A stretch of DNA of 13,224 nucleotides from Paracoccaceae bacterium (GCA_013214715.1 JABSSB010000029.1:1-13224); one strand, 5' to 3'; positions 1 through 9,067 are shown, counted from the stretch's first letter. The notes: a model not told the origin generated them from the sequence alone. Translations and numbers: made by a program.

Positions 1-143
1 TCCATAAACAGCAGCAAACCACCATCAGCGCTGATCTAGGAGCCGTGGAATTCCAGTCGCTCCCGCGGATCAAAATCGCCCCGAATATTGCCCTCGGAAC
101 CCGCCCCCGTAGGATGATCCAATATTGCAGCCCACAAACCCAT
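1..143 (-). pseudogene. 5' fragment of an IS1380-like transposase with an internal stop
   Basis: Read on the minus strand from ATG at 141-143, this frame gives 35 codons beginning MGLWAAILDHPTGAGSEG. It then hits a TAG stop (36-38, codon 36) and resumes in the same frame as ISADGGLLLF up to the window edge. The pattern of a short N-terminal segment, then LEFHGS, then (T/S)(S/A)D(A/G)GLLL matches, from memory, the start of IS1380-family DDE transposases; there the codon at the stop is usually Lys or Arg, so one base change would explain the break. Most of the gene lies outside the window, so I cannot say whether the catalytic part is intact. No clear ribosome binding site precedes the ATG. The terminal inverted repeat should lie at about 144-237 but I cannot place it. 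The family call rests on motif memory, not a search. Confidence 0.68.
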
Positions 144-237
144 ATAACGCACTGAAATATATAAGGAAAAGCGTCTCTACGAAGCCAAATCACCCAGTTA
201 CTTGGGAAATCCGGGTAGAAAAAGAATGGGGCCACTC

Positions 238-2025
238 TCAATTGGAATTGCTCGTTGTCAGTAACCGAAATGCGGTAATTTCCTCTTTCCTACCCTTTAC
301 GGAAAATTTTCCAGCTTTTTGCAGGGTAAATTCATTGTCAAGATGATTTGCCGTCGCTTCGCTGATAACAATCACAGCACTTGACCCGTCATCAAGGAGA
401 TCACTAGCGAGTTTTTCAATCCTACTGCAAGTGTTCACCGTATCCCCAATAACGGTGTAATTCATACGGCCCACGGCTCCAATATTGCCAACAATCAAAG
501 GCCCTGTGTGGATCGCAATCTTTATGCGTTGTTTATGGCCTTCAGCAGACAAGGCTTTTTCTATGGCTATAGCGGCCCGACAAGCACGCCGAGCATGATC
601 TGGTTGTGTTTCTGGAGCGCCCCAAAACGCCATTGCGGAGTCCCCAATATATTTATCGAGGGTTCCACCCTCTTTTTCGATGCATTGATTAATTATCTCG
701 AAGTGTTGGTTCAGTTCTTGAGCAATTTCCCCCGGCTGCTTTGCTTCTGAACTGGCTGTGAACCCCACGATATCAGTAAACATTACTGTGAGTTCTAACT
801 CTTGTGATGAGATGGAAGAATTTTCTTTTTGCTGTATCAGGCGTCGTACTAGTTTTCTGGGTACATAGGTTTCGAACCAACGTAACCCCTCCAACATCTG
901 GTTAAAGGCAATTGCCTGGTTGTTAAGCTCACTAATGCGCGATGGTGGTAGGGGATCAATTTCATCAAGATTGAGATTTCCAACCTTTTTTGTTGCGTCG
1001 GCAGCTTTGCTTATGGGGGCCGCCACCCAGCGAGAGAGGAAAATCGCTCCGATTACAGCCAGCACCAGAAGAATAGCGCCACCGATTATCGAGTTGAGGA
1101 GTCTATAAATCTGAGCGTTCCAATCGGTACTTGGCGAGTAAGCTCCCAAGGTCCAGGGCACATAGCCAAAATCATTTATCTCGCTAGAGAGAACCAAATA
1201 TTCATCACCATTTACGTCTATCTCTCGAGCATCAAACACCCCGTCAGGATCGGAAAAATCTATCGGTGTAATCAGCATCTTTCCTAGAATAGGCATGTCC
1301 AAATCTGACACTTTGAAAAGGGGATTTTCATAGTCCAGCTTTGCTCGTGACAACTCTGGTAATTTTTTATGGGCTAGAAGATGATCATTCCCATAAATGA
1401 TAAAACCGTTGGTTTGGTATGTATTGCCCAGTTCTTCTATCAATTCTGACAATTCACCAACAGATACACCGGCTGCCATAGTGCCAATATATTTACTTTC
1501 ATAAAATAACGGCGCGGCGACCGTCATGAGTGTCTTTCCTTCGCTTATGAAAGGTTCGATCCAAACCATTTCCCGATTATTGCGCAGCATCCGGAGGTAG
1601 CTCTTTACGATCTCATCGTTTTGATTGTCGTCCGTTTGAACAATCAATTTCTGATCTGCACCTCGCGTGACAATGATTTCGCGGGCATTTGGACGCCACA
1701 CAGCCACATCGGAAATTTGGGGGATGCTACCCATAATGCCTTTAAGTTGCCAAACGGTTTCATCCTTAAACGCTGGGTCAAATTCGCCGTCTGCAGCTTG
1801 CCGAACTAGAAATTCTACAATATCAGAGACGGGCTGAACATGCTGCTTCACATCCTCCTTCAATGTTGCCATGAAAATCTGACCACGGCTCAGGGCAAGC
1901 TCAGACGTGTTTTTGAAGTTGGCGTAGGCCGACAATAACAGGACAGAACCAGCCGCCAAAACAACCAGCCCACCGATAGCGGTGACAAGCAAGACTGTCA
2001 TAGAAATGTCTGAAGATTTCTTCAT
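238..2025 (-). CDS. Membrane-bound class III adenylate cyclase with extracytoplasmic sensor region and HAMP
   Basis: Predicted to make cAMP from ATP in response to a signal outside the inner membrane. The protein is 595 aa from the chosen ATG. It has a membrane segment at about 10-32, a periplasmic region of about 300 residues that looks like a double Cache sensor, a second membrane segment at about 333-355, a HAMP linker, and a class III catalytic domain from about 410. Catalytic residues are present: metal aspartates D418 (FTDIVGF) and D462 (KYIGD), the adenine-selecting pair K458 and D528, and transition-state residues N531 and R535 (VNTCSR). Lys and Asp at the base-selecting sites favour adenylate over guanylate cyclase. 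A longer frame opens at TTG 2107-2109, but its 28 extra residues precede the natural signal-anchor and lack support. The ATG at 2023-2025 has only a weak GGA upstream. Base composition is much more AT-rich than its neighbours, suggesting transfer. Confidence 0.85.
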   Translation of the reverse strand: MKKSSDISMTVLLVTAIGGLVVLAAGSVLLLSAYANFKNTSELALSRGQIFMATLKEDVKQHVQPVSDIVEFLVRQAADGEFDPAFKDETVWQLKGIMGSIPQISDVAVWRPNAREIIVTRGADQKLIVQTDDNQNDEIVKSYLRMLRNNREMVWIEPFISEGKTLMTVAAPLFYESKYIGTMAAGVSVGELSELIEELGNTYQTNGFIIYGNDHLLAHKKLPELSRAKLDYENPLFKVSDLDMPILGKMLITPIDFSDPDGVFDAREIDVNGDEYLVLSSEINDFGYVPWTLGAYSPSTDWNAQIYRLLNSIIGGAILLVLAVIGAIFLSRWVAAPISKAADATKKVGNLNLDEIDPLPPSRISELNNQAIAFNQMLEGLRWFETYVPRKLVRRLIQQKENSSISSQELELTVMFTDIVGFTASSEAKQPGEIAQELNQHFEIINQCIEKEGGTLDKYIGDSAMAFWGAPETQPDHARRACRAAIAIEKALSAEGHKQRIKIAIHTGPLIVGNIGAVGRMNYTVIGDTVNTCSRIEKLASDLLDDGSSAVIVISEATANHLDNEFTLQKAGKFSVKGRKEEITAFRLLTTSNSN

Positions 2026-2152
2026 CAATCCAAATTTCTGATCTCGCTTAGTTGTGTCAACGGTAACGCCCAATGGAAACTGGGCAAGAACGACTGTTCC
2101 CCATATCAAAGCACAGCATTGCTATGGGAACAAAAGATAAAATGCTAAATCC

Positions 2153-2176
2153 AACGTGTGATCATAAAACGTGATC
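2153..2176. repeat. Short direct repeat upstream of the cyclase gene
   Basis: AACGTGTGATC (2153-2163) and AACGTGATC (2168-2176) form a near-identical direct repeat with start-to-start spacing of 15 bases, about 130 bases upstream of the chosen cyclase start. It could be a pair of regulator half-sites. No binding protein can be named and no convincing promoter was found beside it. Confidence 0.3.
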
Positions 2177-2460
2177 GTCAAAATTCTACCCATCGGGGGG
2201 GGAGCCAAGCGCGCGAGGCTTGCCACCTTTCTGATAAGGCAAGGTTGGGGGATGTGCGGGCGTTGTCCGCATAGGCGTCATTGGCGACATCACGACGGAA
2301 ATTCGGATTGTCCGCAGAGCGGTAGGTGGAGCACGCCACAGCGGAGCCTCGATTTTGCGCCTTTTTGCGTCGTCTCCGCTGCTGGCAGCTCCGTCGGCCT
2401 CGCAGCTATTTGAACCGATTGCGGTGAACATCTGCTTTTATCATTGCCACCAATTCCCAG
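2177..2460. other. Intergenic stretch without a recognisable gene
   Basis: Between the cyclase upstream region and the groEL terminator I see no convincing gene. Open frames of 80-81 codons exist on both strands, but their translations are rich in Arg, Pro and Ala, match no family I know and lack a good ribosome binding site. An eight-G run occurs at 2195-2202. Composition changes here from AT-rich on the left to GC-rich on the right, so this may be the junction between the acquired segment and the core chromosome. Confidence 0.5.
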
Positions 2461-2462
2461 AC

Positions 2463-2490
2463 AAAAAAGGGGCCGCCCGAAGGCGACCCC
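2463..2490 (-). terminator. Rho-independent terminator of groESL
   Basis: On the minus strand GGGGTCGCC (2490-2482), a TTCG tetraloop and GGCGGCCCC (2477-2469) form a nine-pair stem with one G-U pair, followed by six T residues (2468-2463). It lies 26 bases beyond the groEL stop codon. The UUCG loop and U tract make this a textbook intrinsic terminator. Confidence 0.93.
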
Positions 2491-2516
2491 AATGATCCAA
2501 GCAAGGATCGGCGTGA

Positions 2517-4160
<1,644 letters not shown>

Positions 4161-4208
4161 GGCTTTCTCTCCTAATAAAAATGTCGGATCAGGTCAGGGA
4201 TGGCGAGA

Positions 4209-4496
4209 TCAGGCGATGATGCCCAGAATGTCGCTTTCCTTCATCATCAGCAGCTCTTCGCCGTCGACGGTGACCTCGGTGCCGGACCATTTGCCGAACA
4301 GGATCTTGTCGCCTTCGGACACGGCCATCGGGATCAGCTCTCCGCTGTCCTTGCGGGCGCCGTCGCCACAGGCCACAACCAGGCCTTCGCTCGGCTTTTC
4401 TTTGGCGCTATCGGGGATGATCAGCCCGCCGGCGGTTTTCTCATCGCTTTCCACACGGCGCACAAGCACCCGGTCATGAAGCGGTTTCAATGCCAT
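4209..4496 (-). CDS. groES: 10 kDa co-chaperonin GroES
   Basis: Heptameric lid of the GroEL chamber. The 95-residue product has the normal length, starts MALKPLHDRVLVRR and contains the mobile loop with the GGLIIP contact motif for GroEL at about residues 23-28. It ends ESDILGIIA as in the family. ATG at 4494-4496 follows AAGGAG (4505-4510 on the plus strand) at good spacing. First gene of the groES-groEL unit, with a CIRCE operator and promoter immediately upstream, so heat and misfolding stress should induce it through HrcA release. Confidence 0.99.
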   Translation of the reverse strand: MALKPLHDRVLVRRVESDEKTAGGLIIPDSAKEKPSEGLVVACGDGARKDSGELIPMAVSEGDKILFGKWSGTEVTVDGEELLMMKESDILGIIA

Positions 4497-4535
4497 CTTT
4501 GCAGCTCCTTAAGCTCAAAGGTTTCTCTGGACCCC

Positions 4536-4546
4536 TCGCAGTGCGA
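4536..4546. repeat. Small inverted repeat in the groES leader
   Basis: TCGCA-G-TGCGA is a perfect inverted repeat between the CIRCE element and the groES ribosome binding site. A longer alternative pairs CCTCG (4534-4538) with CGAGG (4547-4551). It would form a small hairpin in the mRNA leader. Any regulatory role is a guess. Confidence 0.3.
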
Positions 4547-4554
4547 CGAGGTCA

Positions 4555-4581
4555 TTAGCACTCCTCGCTAGCGAGTGCTAA
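4555..4581. promoter_or_regulatory. CIRCE operator (HrcA binding site)
   Basis: TTAGCACTC (4555-4563), a nine-base spacer (4564-4572) and GAGTGCTAA (4573-4581) match the CIRCE consensus exactly in both arms and in spacer length. It lies between the predicted groESL promoter and the groES ribosome binding site, so HrcA bound here would block transcription. CIRCE-HrcA control of groESL is well known in alphaproteobacteria; hrcA itself is not in the window. Confidence 0.97.
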
Positions 4582-4589
4582 CGGCGCAA

Positions 4590-4618
4590 CAGGTAGACAG
4601 ACGGTCGCAGGGAGTCAA
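4590..4618 (-). promoter_or_regulatory. Predicted sigma70-type promoter of groESL
   Basis: On the minus strand TTGACT (4618-4613) is followed after 17 bases by TACCTG (4595-4590). The -35 box is nearly perfect and the -10 box weak. The CIRCE element starts eight bases further on, where transcription should begin. The -35 box lies only about 30 bases past the stop of the upstream channel gene. Confidence 0.7.
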
Positions 4619-4648
4619 GCGAGGATGGTGGGAATATTTGGGGCCCGG

Positions 4649-5449
4649 CTAATGCTGGCCTTCCGTTTCGATATGCACCATGGCGCCGCAATGTTTGCAA
4701 TGCACGGCGTCGGGGTCGTGGCGGTTCAGCCCGCAGGATTGGCAAAGGTATTTGACCTTGGCCGGTTTCATCACTGCGCGTGCCAGTTGGACAAAGAGAG
4801 AGACACCCACAATCATCATGATCACGGTCAGCAGCTTGCTCAGTGGATCAGAGGGCACAAGATCTCCAAATCCAGTGGTCGTCAGAGTGGCCACAGTGAA
4901 ATAGATCGCATCAACATAACCGGAATAGCCGTATTCCTCGCCAATAAAGAACACGAAAATCATCGTGGCCATGGTCAGAACAAAGGTCACCAGATTGACC
5001 AGCGCCAGCATCGCATCATCGCGCAGACGAAACCAAGTGCTGACGCGGCGCAGGTCGATCATCAATTCCGGAGAATGCCCGATCCGCAAAAGCCGCAGCA
5101 CCCGCAGGAAGGACAGATCAACCGGCAAAAGCGTGTGCAGAAAGATCGAGGCCAGCACCAGCGCATCGGCCATCACCCAAAGCCGCGTGGCATGATGCCA
5201 GCGCCGCTCGGAAATCCAGAAGCGGGCCACAAAATCGGCCAGGATGATCACCCCAAGGCCCAGTTCGATCCCATGCACCCAAGGCTTTGAGGCCACGGGC
5301 GCCGTCAGGATGAAGAAGGCGACCGTAAACAGGTCAAAGGTCAAAAGCGCATAGCGAAACCGCGCGGAGTGTCGCGACCATCCGGTATAGAGCACGCGCA
5401 GGCGTGTCTTGAAATCTCGGGGCGTGTCTGGCGTGTCTTCGGCCGTCAT
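4649..5449 (-). CDS. Voltage-gated-type potassium channel with C-terminal zinc ribbon
   Basis: Inner-membrane ion channel of the six-transmembrane (Ion_trans) type, probably passing K+. In 266 residues it shows hydrophobic helices from about residue 34, an S4-like stretch with spaced arginines (FLRVLRLLRIG, about 114-124), and a pore with the selectivity filter TTTGFGD (190-196) followed by the last helix (about 204-224). After the last helix come two cysteine pairs, CQSC (236-239) and CKHC (251-254), typical of a small zinc ribbon facing the cytoplasm. The usual TrkA/RCK regulatory domain is absent. ATG at 5447-5449 has no visible ribosome binding site and no better alternative exists; it may be leaderless or weakly translated. 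No terminator separates it from the groESL promoter, so some readthrough is possible. It diverges from ppaC across 132 bases. Confidence 0.88.
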   Translation of the reverse strand: MTAEDTPDTPRDFKTRLRVLYTGWSRHSARFRYALLTFDLFTVAFFILTAPVASKPWVHGIELGLGVIILADFVARFWISERRWHHATRLWVMADALVLASIFLHTLLPVDLSFLRVLRLLRIGHSPELMIDLRRVSTWFRLRDDAMLALVNLVTFVLTMATMIFVFFIGEEYGYSGYVDAIYFTVATLTTTGFGDLVPSDPLSKLLTVIMMIVGVSLFVQLARAVMKPAKVKYLCQSCGLNRHDPDAVHCKHCGAMVHIETEGQH

Positions 5450-5515
5450 ATATGCAGTTTTGCAATGGTTTTAAGCGCACGCAACCCCGTTGCCGCAAAC
5501 AGCTTCCAACCATGG

Positions 5516-5544
5516 GTGACAAGCCATGCTGCACCGCCTATAAG
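5516..5544 (+). promoter_or_regulatory. Predicted sigma70-type promoter of ppaC
   Basis: GTGACA (5516-5521), a 17-base spacer and TATAAG (5539-5544) match the -35 and -10 consensus at five of six positions each. Transcription would begin near 5551, giving a leader of about 30 bases. The palindrome TGACGTCA (5555-5562) lies just after the expected start point and could be an operator. Confidence 0.65.
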
Positions 5545-5581
5545 CCGCGCGAAATGACGTCACGATCACAAGGGATATCCC

Positions 5582-6502
5582 ATGACCATCCAAGTCTTTG
5601 GCCATAAATCGCCGGATACTGACTCCACCGGCTCGCCCATCATCTGGGCCTGGTATCTGAACGAAGTGAAAGGCGAAACCGCCGAAGCCGTGTTGCTGGG
5701 TGAGCCCAATACCGAAGCGGCCTTCCTCTTAGAGAAATGGGACCTGCCCAAACCCGCCATCATTGACGACGTGGCCGAGAATGCGCCCGTGGTGATCGTG
5801 GACACCAACAACCCGGCGGAACTGCCTGCCTCGATCAACAGCGCCGATATTCAGGCGATCATCGACCACCACAAGCTGGTCGGCGGCCTGGAAACCAAAG
5901 GCCCGATCGACATCACCGTGCGCCCGGTTGCCTGCACGGCGACGATCATGCATGACCTGATTGGCGATGACATGGCCAAGGCGCCCAACTGGATCAAGGC
6001 CACAATGCTGACCTGCATCCTGTCGGACACGCTGGAGTTCCGCTCTCCCACGACGACGGCGCATGACAAGGCTGTGGCCGAGGCGCTGGCGGCTGATCTG
6101 GGGCTGGATATCCCCGCCTACGCGGCCGAGATGTTCGCCGCGAAATCCGATGTTTCGGCTTTCTCGGACGCGGAATTGCTGCGCATGGACAGCAAGGAAT
6201 ATGAGGTCGACGGAACCAAGTTCCGGGTGTCGGTTCTGGAAACCACCGCGCCTGATGTGGTGCTGGACCGCAAAGCCTCGCTGATGCAGACGATGATCAC
6301 GGTCGCCAGCGAAGATGGGGTGGATCAGGTGCTGCTGTTTGTCGTGGATATCCTGAACGAACAATCCACCCTGCTGGTGCCCAATGATCTGGTCAAATCG
6401 GTCGCCGAGAAAAGCTTTGACGCCCCGGTGTCGGGCGATGACGTTGTGCTGCCTGGCGTGGTCAGCCGCAAAAAGCAGATCATTCCGAACCTGAAGGTCT
6501 GA
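5582..6502 (+). CDS. ppaC: Manganese-dependent inorganic pyrophosphatase (family II, DHH)
   Basis: Hydrolyses pyrophosphate to two phosphates in the cytosol, pulling biosynthetic reactions forward. The 306-residue product has the family length and all signature motifs: GHKSPDTDS with metal ligands H8, D12 and D14; VDTNN with D74; the DHH motif at D95-H96-H97; D149 in LSDTLEF; and the C-terminal substrate-binding SRKKQ (295-299) in the DHHA2 domain. ATG at 5582 follows AGGGA at suitable spacing. It has its own promoter and terminator and so looks monocistronic. No residue is missing. Family II enzymes require Mn2+ or Co2+ rather than the Mg2+ of family I. Confidence 0.97.
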   Translation: MTIQVFGHKSPDTDSTGSPIIWAWYLNEVKGETAEAVLLGEPNTEAAFLLEKWDLPKPAIIDDVAENAPVVIVDTNNPAELPASINSADIQAIIDHHKLVGGLETKGPIDITVRPVACTATIMHDLIGDDMAKAPNWIKATMLTCILSDTLEFRSPTTTAHDKAVAEALAADLGLDIPAYAAEMFAAKSDVSAFSDAELLRMDSKEYEVDGTKFRVSVLETTAPDVVLDRKASLMQTMITVASEDGVDQVLLFVVDILNEQSTLLVPNDLVKSVAEKSFDAPVSGDDVVLPGVVSRKKQIIPNLKV

Positions 6503-6537
6503 GACTGCACGCAGGCCGGGCCCTGCGGGATTTTGCA

Positions 6538-6571
6538 ATCCCCGCCTCTGTGGCGGGGATAATCATTTTTT
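6538..6571 (+). terminator. Intrinsic terminator of ppaC
   Basis: ATCCCCGCC (6538-6546) pairs with GGCGGGGAT (6552-6560) around a five-base loop, followed after AATCA by six T residues (6566-6571). The stem is strong; the T run is displaced by five bases, which may weaken it. It lies 35 bases past the ppaC stop. A smaller hairpin, GCAGG (6511-6515) with CCTGC (6522-6526), precedes it. Confidence 0.82.
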
Positions 6572-6637
6572 AATCCGTGCTGCGGTAGGGTTGGGAGCAG
6601 ATCGCGCCTGCCCGCAAAGGGGAGCGCCTTTGGACAC

Positions 6638-6642
6638 AGGAG
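6638..6642 (+). promoter_or_regulatory. Ribosome binding site that fixes a TTG start
   Basis: AGGAG ends seven bases before TTG at 6650-6652. No ATG or GTG lies at suitable spacing, and the first downstream in-frame ATG (codon 37) would remove the first membrane helix. This supports TTG as the chemoreceptor start. A hairpin CAAAGG (6615-6620) with CCTTTG (6627-6632) lies just upstream and may affect access. Confidence 0.75.
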
Positions 6643-6649
6643 TTCCCTT

Positions 6650-8461
6650 TTGGCCCAAACCGGACCATCCGCCCCGCTGAAATTTCTGCTGCAGACCCGT
6701 GCCAGGACACTGGCCATTGCGTTTGTGCCTATCGTATTGACCATCGCAGTCAGCCTAATGACATGGCAGAACCTGACGCGTCTGTCTGAAACGACAATGT
6801 GGGTCGAACACACCCAAAAGGTTCTAACTCAGGCCGAGCAGATCACCCGCGCGGCAGTTGACATGGAAACCGGTCTGCGCGGCTTTCTTCTGGCCGGGCA
6901 GGACAACTTTCTGGAGCCTTATGTCTCGGGTCAGGAACGCGCCTTTGCCGGGTTGGAGGCGCTGCGCGTCACGGTGAGCGACAATCCCCCTCAGGTTACC
7001 CGCCTGACCGAGGCGCAGGATATTCTGGCGCGCTGGCAAAGCGATGTGGCCGACCCTGCAATAGCCCTGCGCCGCGAGATTGGCGATGCCGGGGAGATGC
7101 GGCGCATCTCGACCCTGGTCGCGGCAGGGCGCGGCAAAACCTATTTCGATGAATTCCGGACCGTGATGGGCAGCTTTGCCGGAATCGAACAGGGGCTGAT
7201 GGAAAAGCGGTCCCAGAATTACGAGCTGATCACGACCCGGACCAAATCGGCCGTGCTTTGGGCAACGGGCGCGGCAGTGGTGATCGGCGGTCTGTTTGCG
7301 CTGTGGATCGGCGGCAATCTGGCCGGCGGGGTGCGCCGGGTCAGCGCCGCGATGGGGGGGCTGGCCGCAGGGGACAAGGATGTCACGATTCACGGGCTGC
7401 ACCGCGTGGATGAGGTCGGCGACATGGCCCGCGCCCTGGATGTGTTTCGCAATTCGCTGAAACAGGTGCAGTTGGACGAACGGCAGAAAGCCGAAGACAG
7501 GGCGCGGCGTCAGACCGCGGTGGTGCAGGATCTGCGCCAGCACCTGTCGGATCTGGCCAATGGAAATCTGACGGTCGCGATCGAAAGCGCCTTTCCCGAA
7601 GAATACGAACAGTTGCGGCTGGATTTCAACGCGACCGCGGCCAATCTGCGGTCTGCGATCGAGCAGGTGACGCTGGCCTCTGAACGGATCAAGAACGGGT
7701 CTTTGGAGATTCGTACCTCCTCCGATGATCTGGCGATCCGCACAGAGAGCCAGGCTGCTACGCTGGAGGAAAGCGTGGCCGCTTTGGAGAAGCTGAACAC
7801 GAGCGTGGCCGGCACCGCCAGCAATGCGCGCAGCGTCGAGCAAACCATGCAGCAGGCCCGCGGCGAGGCAGATACCAGTGGTGAGATCATGCAGAATACC
7901 GTCACTGCCATGACGGAGATCGAAGCCTCGTTCAAGCAGATTGCAGAGATCATCGGCGTGATCGATGACATTGCCTTCCAGACCAATCTTCTGGCGCTGA
8001 ACGCGGGCGTTGAGGCCGCACGGGCCGGAGAGGCCGGCCGCGGCTTTGCAGTCGTGGCCTCAGAAGTGCGGGGGCTGGCGCAGCATTCGGCCAAGGCCGC
8101 ACGGGAGATCAAGGAGCTGATTTCAAGCAGCAATGTCCAGGTGCTGGGCGGCGTCGAGCTGGTGCACAAGGCGGGGGCATCGCTGGTCAAGATCGTGGAG
8201 CGGGTCAATGAAGTGTCCGATCTGATTTCGGGCATCGCCGAAGGGGCCGCAGAGCAATCCATGACCCTGGGGGAAATCAACCAAGGCGCGGTGGATCTGG
8301 GGACGGTCACGCAACGCAATGCTGCCATGGTCGAAGAGGCGACGGCCGCCAGCCAGATGCTGCATAAGGATGCCGAAAATCTCGAAGGGCTGATGGGCCA
8401 GTTCCGCATCGCCGCGCAAGGCGCGGCAGGCCAAAACAAGGTGCAGCCTCATGCCGCCTGA
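6650..8461 (+). CDS. Methyl-accepting chemotaxis protein with CHASE3 sensor
   Basis: Inner-membrane chemoreceptor that passes a periplasmic signal to CheA/CheW. The 603-residue protein starts at TTG. It has a membrane helix at about 20-38, a CHASE3-like periplasmic helical domain at about 41-190 (with DMETGLRGFLLAG), a second helix at about 201-221, a HAMP domain at about 220-275, and a second HAMP-like segment at about 288-340 (LANGNLTVAIES). The long coiled-coil signalling domain has its hairpin tip at about 431-487, around DIAFQTNLLALNAGVEAA. One tip residue is Gly (LNAGVEAA) where the common form is Ala. The C terminus, QPHAA, lacks the NWETF-like pentapeptide that binds CheR in some receptors. 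No che genes are nearby, so it works with a system elsewhere. The ligand cannot be told from sequence. Confidence 0.95.
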   Translation: MAQTGPSAPLKFLLQTRARTLAIAFVPIVLTIAVSLMTWQNLTRLSETTMWVEHTQKVLTQAEQITRAAVDMETGLRGFLLAGQDNFLEPYVSGQERAFAGLEALRVTVSDNPPQVTRLTEAQDILARWQSDVADPAIALRREIGDAGEMRRISTLVAAGRGKTYFDEFRTVMGSFAGIEQGLMEKRSQNYELITTRTKSAVLWATGAAVVIGGLFALWIGGNLAGGVRRVSAAMGGLAAGDKDVTIHGLHRVDEVGDMARALDVFRNSLKQVQLDERQKAEDRARRQTAVVQDLRQHLSDLANGNLTVAIESAFPEEYEQLRLDFNATAANLRSAIEQVTLASERIKNGSLEIRTSSDDLAIRTESQAATLEESVAALEKLNTSVAGTASNARSVEQTMQQARGEADTSGEIMQNTVTAMTEIEASFKQIAEIIGVIDDIAFQTNLLALNAGVEAARAGEAGRGFAVVASEVRGLAQHSAKAAREIKELISSSNVQVLGGVELVHKAGASLVKIVERVNEVSDLISGIAEGAAEQSMTLGEINQGAVDLGTVTQRNAAMVEEATAASQMLHKDAENLEGLMGQFRIAAQGAAGQNKVQPHAA

Positions 8462-8486
8462 CCGGGCCGTGCCGGGGTCCGGTTTT
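8461..8486 (+). terminator. Intrinsic terminator overlapping the chemoreceptor stop codon
   Basis: ACCGGGCC (8461-8468) can pair with GGTCCGGT (8476-8483), eight pairs including one G-U, with a seven-base loop and four T residues (8483-8486). The stem begins on the last base of the TGA stop. The T run is short, so strength is uncertain. Confidence 0.6.
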
Positions 8487-8778
8487 GCAGAGGGCGCTTG
8501 AGCGGCTCAGGCAGCCTGGCCGCGTTCGCGACAGAGCCCCCTGTCCTGCCGCCCCTGCGGCGCAGGGCTGAGCGGGTCCGGCCTCCGCGGGACGCACCGA
8601 TGCCTCGCGCGCTGCGCGATACAGGCGGTATCGCAACCCGTCTTTTGACTCCCAACCTATCGCCGCCCTGCCAGGCGTGCGGATCGCCATCGGGCCATCG
8701 GTCCGTGACGCTTCTCTCATGGCGTTTGGGGCAGATCGGCAGCGCAGATGCACGGCTTTTTGACCAGCGACCCCGTTC

Positions 8779-9014
8779 GACTTGCATGGCCTGTCCATGA
8801 CGAAACCCAGCTCGGGCGGGCGGGAGCACTGTCGGGATAAGATCAACGAAGCTAATCCATGCGGATGTGCGACAGGCAGATCACCGCCAGGCGGTGTTGT
8901 CATAACGCGCCCAGCGGGTGCACATACGCGCTGCCGGGCGTTTGCGATTTCGGCGCTACAGCCTTGGCTTTGCCACTTGGGGGCTGGCAGTGCGGTCACC
9001 AGTCGCGATCGGAC
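8779..9014. repeat. Diverged repeat, copy A
   Basis: This unit aligns by eye with 9131-9389. Matching blocks in order are: 8779-8829 with 9131-9180 (33 of 51 columns identical, one gap); 8877-8899 with 9229-9251 (17 of 23, all six changes transitions); the block ending at 8988 with the block ending at 9350 (CTTGG, TTGCC, CTTG and TGGC shared in order); and CACCAGTCGCGATCGG (8998-9013) with GACCAGTCGCAACCGG. The copy contains the perfect inverted repeat CACCGCC-A-GGCGGTG (8882-8896). The blocks between align only weakly. Confidence 0.55.
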
Positions 9015-9067
9015 GGGAAAGCATCCAGGGATGAGACGACCCAAGCTGGGCCGCAAACCCAAGCGAC

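Noticed and set aside
2026..2109. TTG-initiated N-terminal extension of the adenylate cyclase
   Set aside because: The extra 28 residues precede a normal signal-anchor start, and no ribosome binding site supports the TTG.
5729..6538. Minus-strand open frame of 269 codons opposite ppaC
   Set aside because: It is antisense to a complete pyrophosphatase with all motifs, and its His/Gln/Arg-rich translation is artefactual.
6824..8439. Minus-strand open frames of 309 and 339 codons opposite the chemoreceptor
   Set aside because: They are antisense to a clear MCP gene, have no family motif and no plausible start signals.
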